Notes: generated from the sequence alone by a model not told the origin. A stretch of 64,000 nt of DNA from Sphingobacterium sp. SYP-B4668 (GCF_027627455.1 NZ_CP115483.1:4464001-4528000); one strand, 5' to 3'. Positions 53,946 through 63,933 are shown, counted from the stretch's first letter. Program-made: numbers and translations.

Positions 53946-54013
53946 TTTATTACCTTTAGAGGCTAATTTTTTTGGAATAACATTAAACATTTAAACATCT
54001 AAAACTTGCTAAT

Positions 54014-54493
54014 ATGAGTATGGATATCAAACAAATTCAAGATCTGATTAAATTCGTTGCCAAATCGGGTGTGAATGAAGTCGCGATTGAAGAAAAAGAT
54101 TTTAAAATCACTATAAAGACAAATCAAGAGCCCACCTTTGTAACTGCTACAGTACCTGCGGCAGCTCCAGTGGCGGTAGCTACGGCTCCTGCCAGTGCAG
54201 CGACACCCGCTCCCGCTCCTGCTGCAACAGTTACCGCCGAAGATACGTCAAAATTTATCACGGTAAAATCTCCTATGATTGGAACATTCTACCGTTCTGC
54301 TGGTCCAGGCAAACCTAATTTCGTCAATGTTGGTGACGAAATCAGTGTCGGCAAAGTGCTTTGTATCGTGGAGGCCATGAAACTCTTCAATGAAATTGAA
54401 TCAGAAGTTTCAGGAAAAATTGTCAAAATCTTAGTTGATGATGCGAAACCAGTTGAATATGATCAACCATTATTCTTGGTAGATCCTAGCTAA
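54014..54493 (+). CDS. accB: biotin carboxyl carrier protein of acetyl-CoA carboxylase
   Basis: 159 aa. The N-terminal part (DIKQIQDLIKFVAKSGVNEV) is the AccB interaction region, followed by an Ala/Pro-rich linker (about 55-80) and the biotinyl domain, in which Lys123 of EAMKLFNE is the biotin site. The thumb region typical of AccB is present (GTFYRSAGPGKP). accC follows after 75 nt, so together they give the BCCP and carboxylase subunits. Confidence 0.95.
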   Translation: MSMDIKQIQDLIKFVAKSGVNEVAIEEKDFKITIKTNQEPTFVTATVPAAAPVAVATAPASAATPAPAPAATVTAEDTSKFITVKSPMIGTFYRSAGPGKPNFVNVGDEISVGKVLCIVEAMKLFNEIESEVSGKIVKILVDDAKPVEYDQPLFLVDPS

Positions 54494-54568
54494 CAATTAC
54501 TTCTTTCCAAGAAGTAATCAGCATATTCAGCGAGAAAATCGCATAATAGTAGACATCAATTAAGACTC

Positions 54569-55933
54569 ATGTTCAAAAAAATATTAATTGCAAATAGAGG
54601 TGAGATTGCCTTACGCATCATTCGTACATGCCGAGAAATGGGTATTAAGAGTGTTGCCGTTTATTCAACTGCTGATAGAGACAGCCTACATGTCCGTTTC
54701 GCGGATGAGGCTGTATGTATTGGCCCCCCTCCTAGTAAAGATTCTTATTTAAACATCCCTAATATTATCTCTGCCGCAGAGCTCACCAATGCAGATGCTA
54801 TTCATCCGGGTTACGGGTTTTTATCCGAAAATGCCCGCTTTTCGGCAATTTGTGCAGAATATGGCATCAAATTCATTGGTGCGACTGCCGATCAGATTGA
54901 AAAAATGGGAGATAAATCATCTGCTAAAGATACCATGAAGAAGGCGGGTGTTCCTACCGTACCTGGTTCGGATGGTCTATTGCCAAGTTTTAAAGAAGGT
55001 ATTAGACTGGCCAACGAGATGGGATATCCAGTTATCATCAAAGCAACAGCTGGTGGTGGTGGTCGCGGAATGCGTATTATCTGGAAAGACGAAGAGTTTG
55101 AACCCGCTTGGGATTCAGCGAGACAAGAGTCTGCAGCAGCTTTTGGAAACGATGGCCTTTATTTAGAGAAATACGTAGAAGAACCTCGTCACATCGAAAT
55201 CCAGGTTGTAGGTGATCAATACGGAACAGTTTGTCATCTTTCTGAACGCGACTGCTCCATACAACGTCGCCATCAAAAATTATTGGAAGAAGCTCCATCT
55301 CCTTTTATTACACCAGAGCTACGTGAAAAGATGGGGGAAGCTGCAATAAAAGGTGCAAAAGCTGTCAACTATGAAGGAGCTGGAACAATCGAGTTCTTGG
55401 TAGACAAGCATCGTAATTTCTACTTTATGGAGATGAATACACGTATTCAAGTGGAGCATCCTGTGACCGAAGAAGTGATTAACTTTGACCTGATTAAAGA
55501 GCAGATTAAAGTAGCTGCAGGAATCCCTATCTCTGGTAAAAACTATGAGCCCACAATGCATGCCATTGAATGCCGTATCAATGCCGAAGATCCATTCCAT
55601 AATTTCAGACCCTCACCAGGTAAGATCACAAATTTCCATTCGCCAGGAGGTCATGGTGTGCGTGTAGATACACACGTATATTCAGGGTATACCATTCCAC
55701 CAAACTACGATTCGATGATTGCTAAAGTAATTACCGTGGCGCAAACCCGTGAAGAAGCTATCTCCACTATGGAAAGAGCCTTGAGCGAATTTGTCATCGA
55801 AGGTATACACACCACTATCCCACTTCACTTGCGGATATTGCGCGATCCGAATTTCAGAGCTGGAAATTTCACAACTAAATTCATGGAAACATTCGATTTA
55901 TCCGAATATCCTGAAGAAGAGGGGAATGTATAA
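54569..55933 (+). CDS. accC: biotin carboxylase subunit of acetyl-CoA carboxylase
   Basis: 454 aa. ATP-grasp enzyme that carboxylates the biotin on AccB with bicarbonate. The N-terminal KILIANRGEIALRIIR motif, glycine-rich ATP loop KATAGGGGRGMRI, HIEIQVVGD, ERDCSIQRRHQK and MNTRIQVEHPVTE (the catalytic Arg and Glu region) are all intact. It ends at a strong terminator; the carboxyltransferase subunits are not in this window. Confidence 0.97.
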   Translation: MFKKILIANRGEIALRIIRTCREMGIKSVAVYSTADRDSLHVRFADEAVCIGPPPSKDSYLNIPNIISAAELTNADAIHPGYGFLSENARFSAICAEYGIKFIGATADQIEKMGDKSSAKDTMKKAGVPTVPGSDGLLPSFKEGIRLANEMGYPVIIKATAGGGGRGMRIIWKDEEFEPAWDSARQESAAAFGNDGLYLEKYVEEPRHIEIQVVGDQYGTVCHLSERDCSIQRRHQKLLEEAPSPFITPELREKMGEAAIKGAKAVNYEGAGTIEFLVDKHRNFYFMEMNTRIQVEHPVTEEVINFDLIKEQIKVAAGIPISGKNYEPTMHAIECRINAEDPFHNFRPSPGKITNFHSPGGHGVRVDTHVYSGYTIPPNYDSMIAKVITVAQTREEAISTMERALSEFVIEGIHTTIPLHLRILRDPNFRAGNFTTKFMETFDLSEYPEEEGNV

Positions 55934-55952
55934 AATTTCTTTTACATATTTA

Positions 55953-55988
55953 AAAAATACCATTCTTAACAATAAGAATGGTATTTTT
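55953..55988 (+). terminator. intrinsic terminator after accC
   Basis: Arms of 16 nt (55953-55968 and 55973-55988; core TACCATTCTTA/TAAGAATGGTA) with a four-base loop ACAA, followed by TTTTTGTTTTT. Confidence 0.88.
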
Positions 55989-56008
55989 GTTTTTCGCGAA
56001 CATACATT

Positions 56009-56884
56009 ATGAGTAAAACGACTAAATCCAGCCTAGTTCAAGCTATTAAAGATAAAGGAAAGAATATTGAAGGCGAAATGTCCTTCTTCGATCATTTAGA
56101 AATTTTAAGATGGCATATCATCCGCTCGGTGATTGCAGTTGCTGTATTTGCTACCCTAGCCTTCTCTTTCTATGATTTTGTCTTCAACAAAGTCATTATG
56201 GGGCCAAAAAATCTAGACTTTTGGACATATAGGATGATGTGTAAGGCAGGAGAGATTCTTCATATCGATGGTTTCTGTGTAGACAAGATTCCCTTCAACA
56301 TTATCAATACAGAAATGGCCGGACAGTTTATGCTACAAATCAATTCCTGTTTGATTACAGCGGTCGCTTTGGGATTCCCATATCTACTATTCGAAGTCTG
56401 GTTGTTTATAAAACCTGCTTTGACCGATATAGAACGGAGATCGGCTCGAGGATTCATATTCTATGCGACATTTCTATTCGTACTCGGGATGCTCTTTGGC
56501 TACTACATAGTCGTCCCATTATCTATCAATTTCTTATCCAACGTCTCCTTAAGTGCCGAGATTACCAATCAAATTACGATTGACTCCTATTTGTCAACAA
56601 TTGCGACATTATCTTTGGGCTGTGGTATCGTATTCTTGCTCCCTATATTGATTTTCATTCTTTCTAAACTAGGTATTATGACGCCTGAGTTTATGCGCGC
56701 TAGCAGAAGATATGCTATTGTTATCATCCTTATCATAGCCGCGGTCATTACCCCAAGTGCTGATGTCATCACAATGTTGACCGTCAGTGCTCCGATGTTT
56801 ATATTGTACGAAATCAGTATCATGGTCTCAGCGAACGTCAAAAAAGGAAAAGAACAAAAAGAAAAAGAGTTTTACCGCAATTAA
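56009..56884 (+). CDS. tatC: twin-arginine translocase subunit TatC
   Basis: 291 aa. It is the receptor for twin-arginine signal peptides in the inner membrane. The conserved cytoplasmic N-terminus (MSFFDHLEILRWHIIRS) comes before helix 1, and six hydrophobic segments follow to about residue 270. FLLPILIFILSKLGIMTPEFMR is the helix-5/6 signature (seen as PILIFILSKLGIMTP). An enlarged first periplasmic loop (about 50-95) with two Cys is usual for Bacteroidota TatC. rpiB begins 6 nt after it. Confidence 0.94.
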   Translation: MSKTTKSSLVQAIKDKGKNIEGEMSFFDHLEILRWHIIRSVIAVAVFATLAFSFYDFVFNKVIMGPKNLDFWTYRMMCKAGEILHIDGFCVDKIPFNIINTEMAGQFMLQINSCLITAVALGFPYLLFEVWLFIKPALTDIERRSARGFIFYATFLFVLGMLFGYYIVVPLSINFLSNVSLSAEITNQITIDSYLSTIATLSLGCGIVFLLPILIFILSKLGIMTPEFMRASRRYAIVIILIIAAVITPSADVITMLTVSAPMFILYEISIMVSANVKKGKEQKEKEFYRN

Positions 56885-56890
56885 TAAGAT

Positions 56891-57331
56891 ATGAGTTCAG
56901 TAAAGACCATCGCTATCGGAGGCGATCATGCAGGATACGACTACAAAAGTGTGCTTATCCCATTTTTAGAAGAGTTAGGTTATACCGTTAAGGATTTTGG
57001 GACCTATTCGGCCGCATCTGTTGACTATCCAGATTTTGCACATCCTGTCGCTTCAGCTGTTGAAAGCAAAGAATTCGATAAAGGAATCCTGATTTGCGGA
57101 AGTGCAAATGGTGTAGCTATCACGGCCAATAAGCATCAGGGAATTCGCGCCGCAATTTGCTGGTTGGAAGAAATTGCCGCATTGGCTCGCCAACACAATG
57201 ACGCAAACATTGTCTGCATACCTGCACGTTTCGTAGATATTGATCTGGCAAAGAAGATTGCTAAAACCTTTATGACGACAGACTTCGAAGGTGGAAGACA
57301 CGCGAATCGCGTGGATAAAATCTCCTGCTAA
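56891..57331 (+). CDS. rpiB: ribose-5-phosphate isomerase B
   Basis: 146 aa, full length. It interconverts ribose-5-phosphate and ribulose-5-phosphate. The start IAIGGDHAGYDYK, the catalytic Cys in ICGSANGVAI and the RHANRVDKI tail are the LacAB/RpiB signature. It is 6 nt downstream of tatC and followed by a hairpin terminator. Confidence 0.95.
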   Translation: MSSVKTIAIGGDHAGYDYKSVLIPFLEELGYTVKDFGTYSAASVDYPDFAHPVASAVESKEFDKGILICGSANGVAITANKHQGIRAAICWLEEIAALARQHNDANIVCIPARFVDIDLAKKIAKTFMTTDFEGGRHANRVDKISC

Positions 57332-57350
57332 GCATAAATTATTCTCCATA

Positions 57351-57369
57351 GGGTAGCATTCTGCTACCC
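57351..57369 (+). terminator. hairpin terminator after rpiB
   Basis: Arms GGGTAGCA (57351-57358) and TGCTACCC (57362-57369) with a three-base loop. It lacks a long T-tract (ACCTTAAAAA), so efficiency is uncertain. Confidence 0.6.
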
Positions 57370-57390
57370 TACCTTAAAAATCCTCAACGT

Positions 57391-58956
57391 ATGATAAAGA
57401 AAATAGCACTAGCCCTTAGCGTCCTGCCTTGGTTATATAGCTGTGCAGTGGCTCAAGAACCTATTCAAAAGAAATATGCTGATCTCCTCGACGTCAATCA
57501 GGCAAAAGCACATCTTACCCTTTTAGCCTCTAAAGAATTTGAAGGACGAGGTACTGGTCAAGCCGGAGGACAAAAAACAGCTGAATACATCGCCAATCAT
57601 TTTAAATCTTTAGGACTAACAGCCCCAAATGGGACGTATTTTCAACCATTATCGCTATATAACTCTAAATTTGAGGTCAAACAATTCAACATCAACAATC
57701 AGGGCTATATTAATGGGAAGGACTTCTACATCCTTGGAGATAACAAGGAAGTACAAGTGAAAGAGGCCGACATCTTATTCATCGGCTATGGAATCGAGGA
57801 TCCCAAATACGATGACTTCAAAGACATAGACGTCCGTAACAAAGTCGTCCTTTTAATTGCAGATAAAGAGCCCATAGATCACAATGGTCACTCGCTCTTG
57901 ACCGGCACTAAAAATAAATCCGAATGGTCGACTTCTCGTAACAAGAGAATGCAAAACCTCATGGCAAAAAAGCCGAAGCTCATTTTGGCTGCAACAGCAA
58001 CGACTACACAAATGTTAGAAAAAATGTCGGGAAGATTGACAGGAGGTTCCTATCATCTTGGGGCACCTAAAGACGCTGGCACTGCAGGAGAAAAACCAGC
58101 AGTTGCCTTTATCACTTATGCGATGGTCGATAACATTCTTAAGAACAAGTCTTTGTCTATGGACATGATTGAATCCATATCCACCCCCGCTTCCGCAACT
58201 GTGCCTGTCTCGATAAAAGCACAATATGGCATGACCAGCACAGCTTTAAATGACCCTAACGTATTGGGGTTACTAGAGGGCTCGGATTTAAAAGAAGAGA
58301 TATTGATTATATCAGGCCATTACGACCACGATGGAATTGATGCCAATGGAACTATCTTTCCTGGAGCTGATGACAATGGTTCAGGAACAACGGGAGTGCT
58401 TGAGTTGGCGAGAGCATTTTCAAAAGCCAAGGCAGATGGCCATGGTCCAAGAAGGAGTATCCTATTTTTAGCTTTTGCAGCAGAAGAAAAAGGCTTACTA
58501 GGTTCAGAATACTACTCCGAAAACCCCATCTTCCCATTAGCCAATACCGTAGCCTGTCTCAACATGGATATGATCGGCCGTATTGATGACAAGCACCTAA
58601 ATGGGAATCACAATTATATACATGTCATTGGTGCCGACAAATTAAGCTCTGAACTACACGCCATCAACGAAAAAGCTAATGATGACTATACACAGATGGA
58701 ATTAGATTACATGTATAACGACCCTAAAGACCCCATGAGGATCTACTACCGCTCCGATCAATACAACTTTGCTAAACACAAGATTCCTGTAATATTTTAC
58801 TTCTCAGGATTACATCCACATTATCATACCCCTGAGGATACCGTCGACAAAATCGATTTCCCCATGATGGTCAAACGTGAAAAGCTCACTTTCCACACAG
58901 CGTGGGAAATTGCTAATCGCGATAAAAAATTGGTGGTAGACAGTAATAAGGAGTAG
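57391..58956 (+). CDS. M28-family metallopeptidase (probable lipoprotein aminopeptidase)
   Basis: 521 aa. The signal MIKKIALALSVLPWLYSC has a plausible lipobox (LYSC, Cys18). Residues about 100-275 form a PA-type insertion, and the zinc catalytic domain follows. The metal ligands of the M28 family are seen as SGHYDHDGI (His), PGADDNGSG (bridging Asp), AAEEKGLLGSEY (catalytic and binding Glu), NMDMIGR (Asp) and PHYHTPEDT (His). It is probably a periplasmic or surface dipeptidase/aminopeptidase used in peptide scavenging. Monocistronic, ending at a perfect palindromic terminator. Confidence 0.9.
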   Translation: MIKKIALALSVLPWLYSCAVAQEPIQKKYADLLDVNQAKAHLTLLASKEFEGRGTGQAGGQKTAEYIANHFKSLGLTAPNGTYFQPLSLYNSKFEVKQFNINNQGYINGKDFYILGDNKEVQVKEADILFIGYGIEDPKYDDFKDIDVRNKVVLLIADKEPIDHNGHSLLTGTKNKSEWSTSRNKRMQNLMAKKPKLILAATATTTQMLEKMSGRLTGGSYHLGAPKDAGTAGEKPAVAFITYAMVDNILKNKSLSMDMIESISTPASATVPVSIKAQYGMTSTALNDPNVLGLLEGSDLKEEILIISGHYDHDGIDANGTIFPGADDNGSGTTGVLELARAFSKAKADGHGPRRSILFLAFAAEEKGLLGSEYYSENPIFPLANTVACLNMDMIGRIDDKHLNGNHNYIHVIGADKLSSELHAINEKANDDYTQMELDYMYNDPKDPMRIYYRSDQYNFAKHKIPVIFYFSGLHPHYHTPEDTVDKIDFPMMVKREKLTFHTAWEIANRDKKLVVDSNKE

Positions 58957-58973
58957 ATAAAGATCCTTCTCAT

Positions 58974-59009
58974 AAAAATCCCCTTAACGATATCGTTAAG
59001 GGGATTTTT
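58974..59009 (+). terminator. intrinsic terminator after the M28 peptidase gene
   Basis: A 36-nt perfect palindrome (arms 58974-58991 and 58992-59009; core CCCCTTAACGAT/ATCGTTAAGGGG) in which the central bases form the loop. A T-tract follows. Confidence 0.9.
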
Positions 59010-59134
59010 TTTGATCTCCCACTATTGATAAGCACACGTGCGCTTAAGATGGTTAATAATTGTTAATTATTGCATATTTTTTTATTAAAAAAACATTTAT
59101 TTTATATTATTGCAGCATAATCAATAAACCTGAT

Positions 59135-61825
59135 ATGAGATTCTTGCTCCTTGTCCTTACCTTGGCGATTTCGCACCATTCCTTTGCTCAATCTTCTGGT
59201 GTGCTCGTCGGCACAGTGCTCAGCGCAAATGATAAGCCCTTGGAAAAATCAACTGTCAGCTTACTAAACAAGCAAGATTCAACAGTTGTCTCCTACACCC
59301 TAACAGATGAAAAAGGTAATTTTCGCCTAGTCAAACTTCCTGTACACAAAGAACTTATCTTGCATATTTCGCATATTTCGGGGCAACCTTTTCAACAAAT
59401 TTTAACACTAAACAACCAGGAGACCAAAAATATAGGCACTGTCAAACTCAGGGAAAATATGCTTGAAGAAGTCGATATTTCAATAGCTCCCCCCGTCCGT
59501 ATGAACAAAGATACACTCGAGTACAATACAGATTATTTCAAGACACGGCCTAACGCGAACGTCGAGGAATTGCTCAAACAATTACCGGGCCTTCAGGTAA
59601 ATATGGACGGAACAATCTATTATCAGGGAAAAGAAGTGTCTTCAGTCAAGGTAGATGGAAAGGATTTTTTCGCGACAGATTTAAAAATTGCTACACGAAA
59701 TCTCGACGCCTCTCTCATCAAAACGGTACAGGTTTATCGGGATAAAGGCGAATCCAAGAGAATCGTAGATAACGAAGATAAACTTCCAGTAACCATCAAT
59801 CTCAAGTTCAAAAAAGATTTCCTAAAGGCCGATTTCGGTAAAATATATGCAAGCGGAGGTACCCGAAAAAGGTATGAAGCAGGAGGATTATTTAACACCT
59901 TCAGAGACACTCTGCAACTCAGTTTCATTGGATTTGGCAACAACATTAATAGACAGAGCTTTGATTACGGCGAATTGCAACAGCATGCTGGACTTGGAAG
60001 AGCGGAAAATTACGGATTTGATAATTTCGGAGGACGCAACTACTGGGGTATAGGCAATGATTTAGCAGGCGGATTCAACCTCAATAACGATTGGGGGAAA
60101 AAGACCAAGCTCAATATCATGTATATGCTCTCCTACAACAAAACCCTCAATCAAGATATGAGTACACAGACCGCACGTTATAATGGAGAAGAACAATTTG
60201 GCAATTACACCTCGGACAGAGAAAATAATCTTCTGAAAAATAATATCAAGAGTCTTCTTCGACATCGTTTTGACACGACGGCATATATTGAATTCACTCC
60301 AAACCTCCAATTAGAGCGTAACAAAAACACCGGGAATAACATCAGTCAAAGTAATACCGAAGCGTCTCTTCTCAACAAAAGTGAAAATAACAACCAATCC
60401 TCTAGCAAAGCACACTCTTATAATCATGGATTATTTATTGAAAAACAAATTACCCCCAAACATGTTATCTCACTACGAAACAATCTCCATGTTAACAATC
60501 GTTCCAATGACAACGTAAATAATCAACGTGCCTTCGTCTATCAACAAGATAATAATACGGAGTTTCATATTTGGCAAAATACAGATTCAAGAAACAAGTC
60601 AACCAATACCAATACCTCATTCAATTATGGCAACAAATGGATAAAGAAGCTTAACTTTGAATTATATTTCACCTACAGCAATTCCTTTAGCAAACCAACC
60701 GAAACACTCTGGATTAATAAAGATAATACAGGCGCAGTGCGAGCAATGGAATTGGAAAATAACTACAAATACAGCGATCAAGATTATATATCTGCCATTA
60801 AATTCTTTTGGAAACCTATAGAAAAATTATCGGTTAACTTTGGAACAGCTTATCAGATTAAAGACTACGACTTTGATTTTTTGGGACTGGCACCCAATCG
60901 ACAAAAAAAGAAAGGATATTGGCTTCCTAATATATCGATTAGATTTAAAGAGCTCGAGCTATCTTGGGCCAAGGACTTATCAGCCCCCGAAACAAATAGA
61001 ATCCTTGTGCAACGCAAAGACCAGGACCCCCTATACACCTCGCTTCCATCGCTCGACTTTGATAATACCCAACGAGAGGATATCCGATTGAGCTATAACA
61101 AGTACAACCAAAAATATCAAATAGGGATGTATTCTGGAATTGGATTTAAGGACAAAAGTGTCGGCTACAAAAGCTGGAGAGATAACCAAAGCGGGCACTA
61201 CACCATGCAAGCTTTTCAATCCGGAAATACTACAGATGTAAATGCTTCTTTCTACCTCCGATATAATATATTGACCAACAAGAAGTGGCAATTGTATTTC
61301 TCACAAAATTCAAACACCTACAGTTACCAACATTACGCTTCTGTAAACGATGTAGACAACAAATCTACCAATTGGTCGCTTAATTTTACACAAGAAATGT
61401 CTTTACTTTGGAATAATTTGATTGGAATCTCCCCAAAATACACATTCTCCACCAATCGAAATTTCAACAGCGTAAAAGATAATCCTGATTTTATAGAAAG
61501 CAAATACAAAACCCATAGCTTTGGCATGGGATTAAATATCAATCCAATAAAAGGATTTTCTTTAGAATCCAGCTATTCTCTAGAAAATCGTGCCAGCGGC
61601 TTGAATGCTAGACAAAATTTTAATATCCTAAATGCCTCTCTGCTCTATAATCTTAAAAACCAGGGACAAATTAAGTTGTCAGGATTTGATATCCTTAATC
61701 AAAATAGCAGCAACCATTGGGGAGTGCAGGGTAATACAACCTATTACACGACCTCGATTGTGTTACGTCAATACTTTCTCTTGGGATACATCCATAAATT
61801 CAATTTAGTAAAGGTCAAAAACTAA
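59135..61825 (+). CDS. outer-membrane beta-barrel protein of the TonB-receptor-like type
   Basis: 896 aa from the ATG at 59135, which opens a signal peptide (MRFLLLVLTLAISHHSFAQ). The open frame from 59060 adds a meaningless 25 residues. Residues about 25-100 form a CarboxypepD_reg-like beta-sandwich, about 110-240 a TonB-plug-like segment (NVEELLKQLPGLQVN, VSSVKVDGKDFFATD), and from about 290 on a long OMP_b-brl barrel with alternating aromatic strands and Asn/Ser-rich loops. No Ton box or SusD partner is visible. It belongs to the large outer-membrane barrel family of Bacteroidota whose cargo is unknown. Monocistronic. Confidence 0.85.
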   Translation: MRFLLLVLTLAISHHSFAQSSGVLVGTVLSANDKPLEKSTVSLLNKQDSTVVSYTLTDEKGNFRLVKLPVHKELILHISHISGQPFQQILTLNNQETKNIGTVKLRENMLEEVDISIAPPVRMNKDTLEYNTDYFKTRPNANVEELLKQLPGLQVNMDGTIYYQGKEVSSVKVDGKDFFATDLKIATRNLDASLIKTVQVYRDKGESKRIVDNEDKLPVTINLKFKKDFLKADFGKIYASGGTRKRYEAGGLFNTFRDTLQLSFIGFGNNINRQSFDYGELQQHAGLGRAENYGFDNFGGRNYWGIGNDLAGGFNLNNDWGKKTKLNIMYMLSYNKTLNQDMSTQTARYNGEEQFGNYTSDRENNLLKNNIKSLLRHRFDTTAYIEFTPNLQLERNKNTGNNISQSNTEASLLNKSENNNQSSSKAHSYNHGLFIEKQITPKHVISLRNNLHVNNRSNDNVNNQRAFVYQQDNNTEFHIWQNTDSRNKSTNTNTSFNYGNKWIKKLNFELYFTYSNSFSKPTETLWINKDNTGAVRAMELENNYKYSDQDYISAIKFFWKPIEKLSVNFGTAYQIKDYDFDFLGLAPNRQKKKGYWLPNISIRFKELELSWAKDLSAPETNRILVQRKDQDPLYTSLPSLDFDNTQREDIRLSYNKYNQKYQIGMYSGIGFKDKSVGYKSWRDNQSGHYTMQAFQSGNTTDVNASFYLRYNILTNKKWQLYFSQNSNTYSYQHYASVNDVDNKSTNWSLNFTQEMSLLWNNLIGISPKYTFSTNRNFNSVKDNPDFIESKYKTHSFGMGLNINPIKGFSLESSYSLENRASGLNARQNFNILNASLLYNLKNQGQIKLSGFDILNQNSSNHWGVQGNTTYYTTSIVLRQYFLLGYIHKFNLVKVKN

Positions 61826-61882
61826 ACCTTTCTCCGAATTATGTGTTTTCAAATAAACTCCTGATCTAAAGCAATACTAAAA

Positions 61883-62788
61883 ATGGCATTTGTAGATTAT
61901 TATAAAATACTTGGCATCGATAAATCAGCTTCGCAAGACGAAATAAAAAAGGCCTATCGCAAGCTCGCTAGAAAATACCATCCCGACCTCAATCCTAATG
62001 ATGAAACCGCAAAACAACGATTTCAAGAAATTAACGAGGCTAATGAAGTGCTAAACGATACGGAGAAGAGGCAAAAATATGACCAGTATGGAGAGAATTG
62101 GAAGCACGGAGAGGAATACGAAAGGACACAACAACAAAGTGGCTATGGGGGAAATCCCTTTGCAAGTGCTGGAGGTCAGCAACATCAATATTCCGGTAAC
62201 TTTGACGAAAGTCAATTTTCTGACTTCTTTGAGCAAATGTTTGGCAGTCGGCGCGGCGGTGGAAGGCAGAATAACTTCAAAGGACAAGATTATAATGCAG
62301 AACTGACGCTATCGTTGCAACAAGCGTATACCACTCATCAAAAAACCTTCACCGTCAATGGAAAAAATATTCGCATTACCATACATGCTGGCGTACAGGA
62401 CGGACAAAAAATAAAACTAAAGGGGCATGGCGGTGACGGTGTCAATGGAGGGCCAAAGGGTGATCTATATTTGACATTCAATATCGAGAAAGATACTAAA
62501 TATACACGAGAAGGCGACAATCTCCATACTACCCTTGACATCGATCTATACACCGCTATATTAGGCGGAGAAACCGTGTTGGAAACGCTTGGAGGTAAAG
62601 TCAAGATCAAAATCAAACCCGAGACTCAAAATGGCGCAAAAATACGATTGAAAGGCAAAGGATTTCCCGTATATCGAAAAGAGGGACAATTTGGAGACCT
62701 GTATGTAAACATCAATATACAGATGCCCAAAGCGTTGTCAGATGAAGAAAAAAAGCTATTCATGCAGTTGGCCGAGTTAAAAAAATAA
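61883..62788 (+). CDS. cbpA: DnaJ-type co-chaperone (CbpA-like)
   Basis: 301 aa. J-domain at residues 1-70 with the HPD triad at 33-35 (KYHPDLNP), then a Gly/Gln/Phe-rich linker (about 75-130), and two DnaJ C-terminal beta-domains (LTLSLQQAY, VNGKNIRITIHAGVQDGQ, GGETVLETLGGKVKI). The zinc-finger of DnaJ is absent, so this is the class B or CbpA type. It stimulates DnaK ATPase. cbpM starts 4 nt downstream, which confirms the assignment. Confidence 0.94.
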   Translation: MAFVDYYKILGIDKSASQDEIKKAYRKLARKYHPDLNPNDETAKQRFQEINEANEVLNDTEKRQKYDQYGENWKHGEEYERTQQQSGYGGNPFASAGGQQHQYSGNFDESQFSDFFEQMFGSRRGGGRQNNFKGQDYNAELTLSLQQAYTTHQKTFTVNGKNIRITIHAGVQDGQKIKLKGHGGDGVNGGPKGDLYLTFNIEKDTKYTREGDNLHTTLDIDLYTAILGGETVLETLGGKVKIKIKPETQNGAKIRLKGKGFPVYRKEGQFGDLYVNINIQMPKALSDEEKKLFMQLAELKK

Positions 62789-62792
62789 CACC

Positions 62793-63089
62793 ATGGAAAA
62801 TACAAAAATTAAAATTGCAGACTTTTGTCAATCCAGGAAAATTGAAACATCATTTATACAGGTGTTGGAAGATAGTGACTTGATTCAGATTACAATCGAG
62901 CACAATGAACAATACGTAGACGAGAGTCAACTTAGGAATCTAGAAAGATTTGCCGCACTATACTTTGACCTTGACGTCAACCCACAGGGAATCGAGGTAG
63001 CACATCACCTATTACAAAAAATAGAACAACTACAAGAAGAATTGAGAATATTGAAGACTACTATGAGAAAATTGCACACCTCATTATGA
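62793..63089 (+). CDS. cbpM: chaperone modulator CbpM
   Basis: 98 aa. MerR/CbpM-like helical protein that binds the J-domain of CbpA and blocks its action on DnaK. It shows the pattern ITIEHNEQYVDESQLRNLERF and a C-terminal helix LLQKIEQLQEELRILKTTM with coiled-coil spacing. It begins 4 nt after cbpA, the standard arrangement. It ends 23 nt before a convergent lipoprotein gene, and no terminator hairpin is seen between them. Confidence 0.88.
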   Translation: MENTKIKIADFCQSRKIETSFIQVLEDSDLIQITIEHNEQYVDESQLRNLERFAALYFDLDVNPQGIEVAHHLLQKIEQLQEELRILKTTMRKLHTSL

Positions 63090-63111
63090 TTCAGGAGATG
63101 TATTTCAACAC

Positions 63112-63933
63112 CTATATCTCTCGTTCTTCAGACCAAATTAAATTGTGTTTCAAATCGGTATATTCAATCAGGTATCTGCCCTTACAGACTTTGAAAGCGA
63201 CTAATGGCAACTGATCGGGATTAATCAGTGTGTAGACAGCAAGTTTGCGTTTATCAGTATCAGCAATATTATAAATATTGATTAAAGCATAAATACCCTT
63301 TAACCGTTTCTCTTGTGGAATTTCCACTTCAATATTCCCTACATGCTCATCGCCACACGGGATATGAGTCTTGTCTGGTAAGAAGAAATGGCCACCGTCT
63401 TTTCTAGCTGTCCGTATATTATTTCGAATTAGTCTTTCAAAATCATAGTACGCTGTGTCCTGTATATTGGGGCTGTAGTATATCAATCCGATGGATTTTT
63501 GCCCAACAGGAAACACAGCATCAAAAACATCTATTCCCTTACTGACAATTTTTCTAAAAAGATAACGCTGCCCATCGAGATAATGTGGTACATACGCACT
63601 CGTATCAATTATATTGTCCTTGGCTACATAACTGATTACTCGATAGAAGGGAGTACGGATTGGTTCAGCAGAAAACAAGATTTCGGTATTTGAAGGGGAC
63701 AATCCCAGTCTTTTTAGGAGTTTCCTTTGACCAGGGTACAACACATCCGTCCGAACTCCTTTTCCTAGTGTCGACGCATATACGGCGTAGTCTTCAAAAA
63801 GCTCCAATGTTAATTTCTTATCAACATTCTGATAATAAGGATCACCATTTATAACATATCCATTTTGAGCAAAATCATAAGATTTACAACCAACCAGTAG
63901 TAAAAAGCCAAATAACACAAGGAGTTTCCACAT
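63112..63933 (-). CDS. hypothetical lipoprotein
   Basis: 273 aa. Signal MWKLLVLFGFLLLVGC with lipobox LVGC (Cys16). The mature protein is mixed alpha/beta without a domain I recognise. Notable segments are CKSYDFAQNGY, LFEDYAVYAS, IGLIYYSPNIQDTAYYDFE and the acidic/basic HIPCGDEHVGNIEVEIPQEKR. A Cys pair at about 193 and 251 could form a disulphide. The probable TonB-family gene upstream ends only 24 nt before it, so they may be one operon. Confidence 0.6.
   Translation of the reverse strand: MWKLLVLFGFLLLVGCKSYDFAQNGYVINGDPYYQNVDKKLTLELFEDYAVYASTLGKGVRTDVLYPGQRKLLKRLGLSPSNTEILFSAEPIRTPFYRVISYVAKDNIIDTSAYVPHYLDGQRYLFRKIVSKGIDVFDAVFPVGQKSIGLIYYSPNIQDTAYYDFERLIRNNIRTARKDGGHFFLPDKTHIPCGDEHVGNIEVEIPQEKRLKGIYALINIYNIADTDKRKLAVYTLINPDQLPLVAFKVCKGRYLIEYTDLKHNLIWSEEREI

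Noticed and set aside
54120..54240. Repetitive GCT/CCT tract as a tandem repeat
   Set aside because: It encodes the Ala/Pro-rich linker that is normal in AccB.
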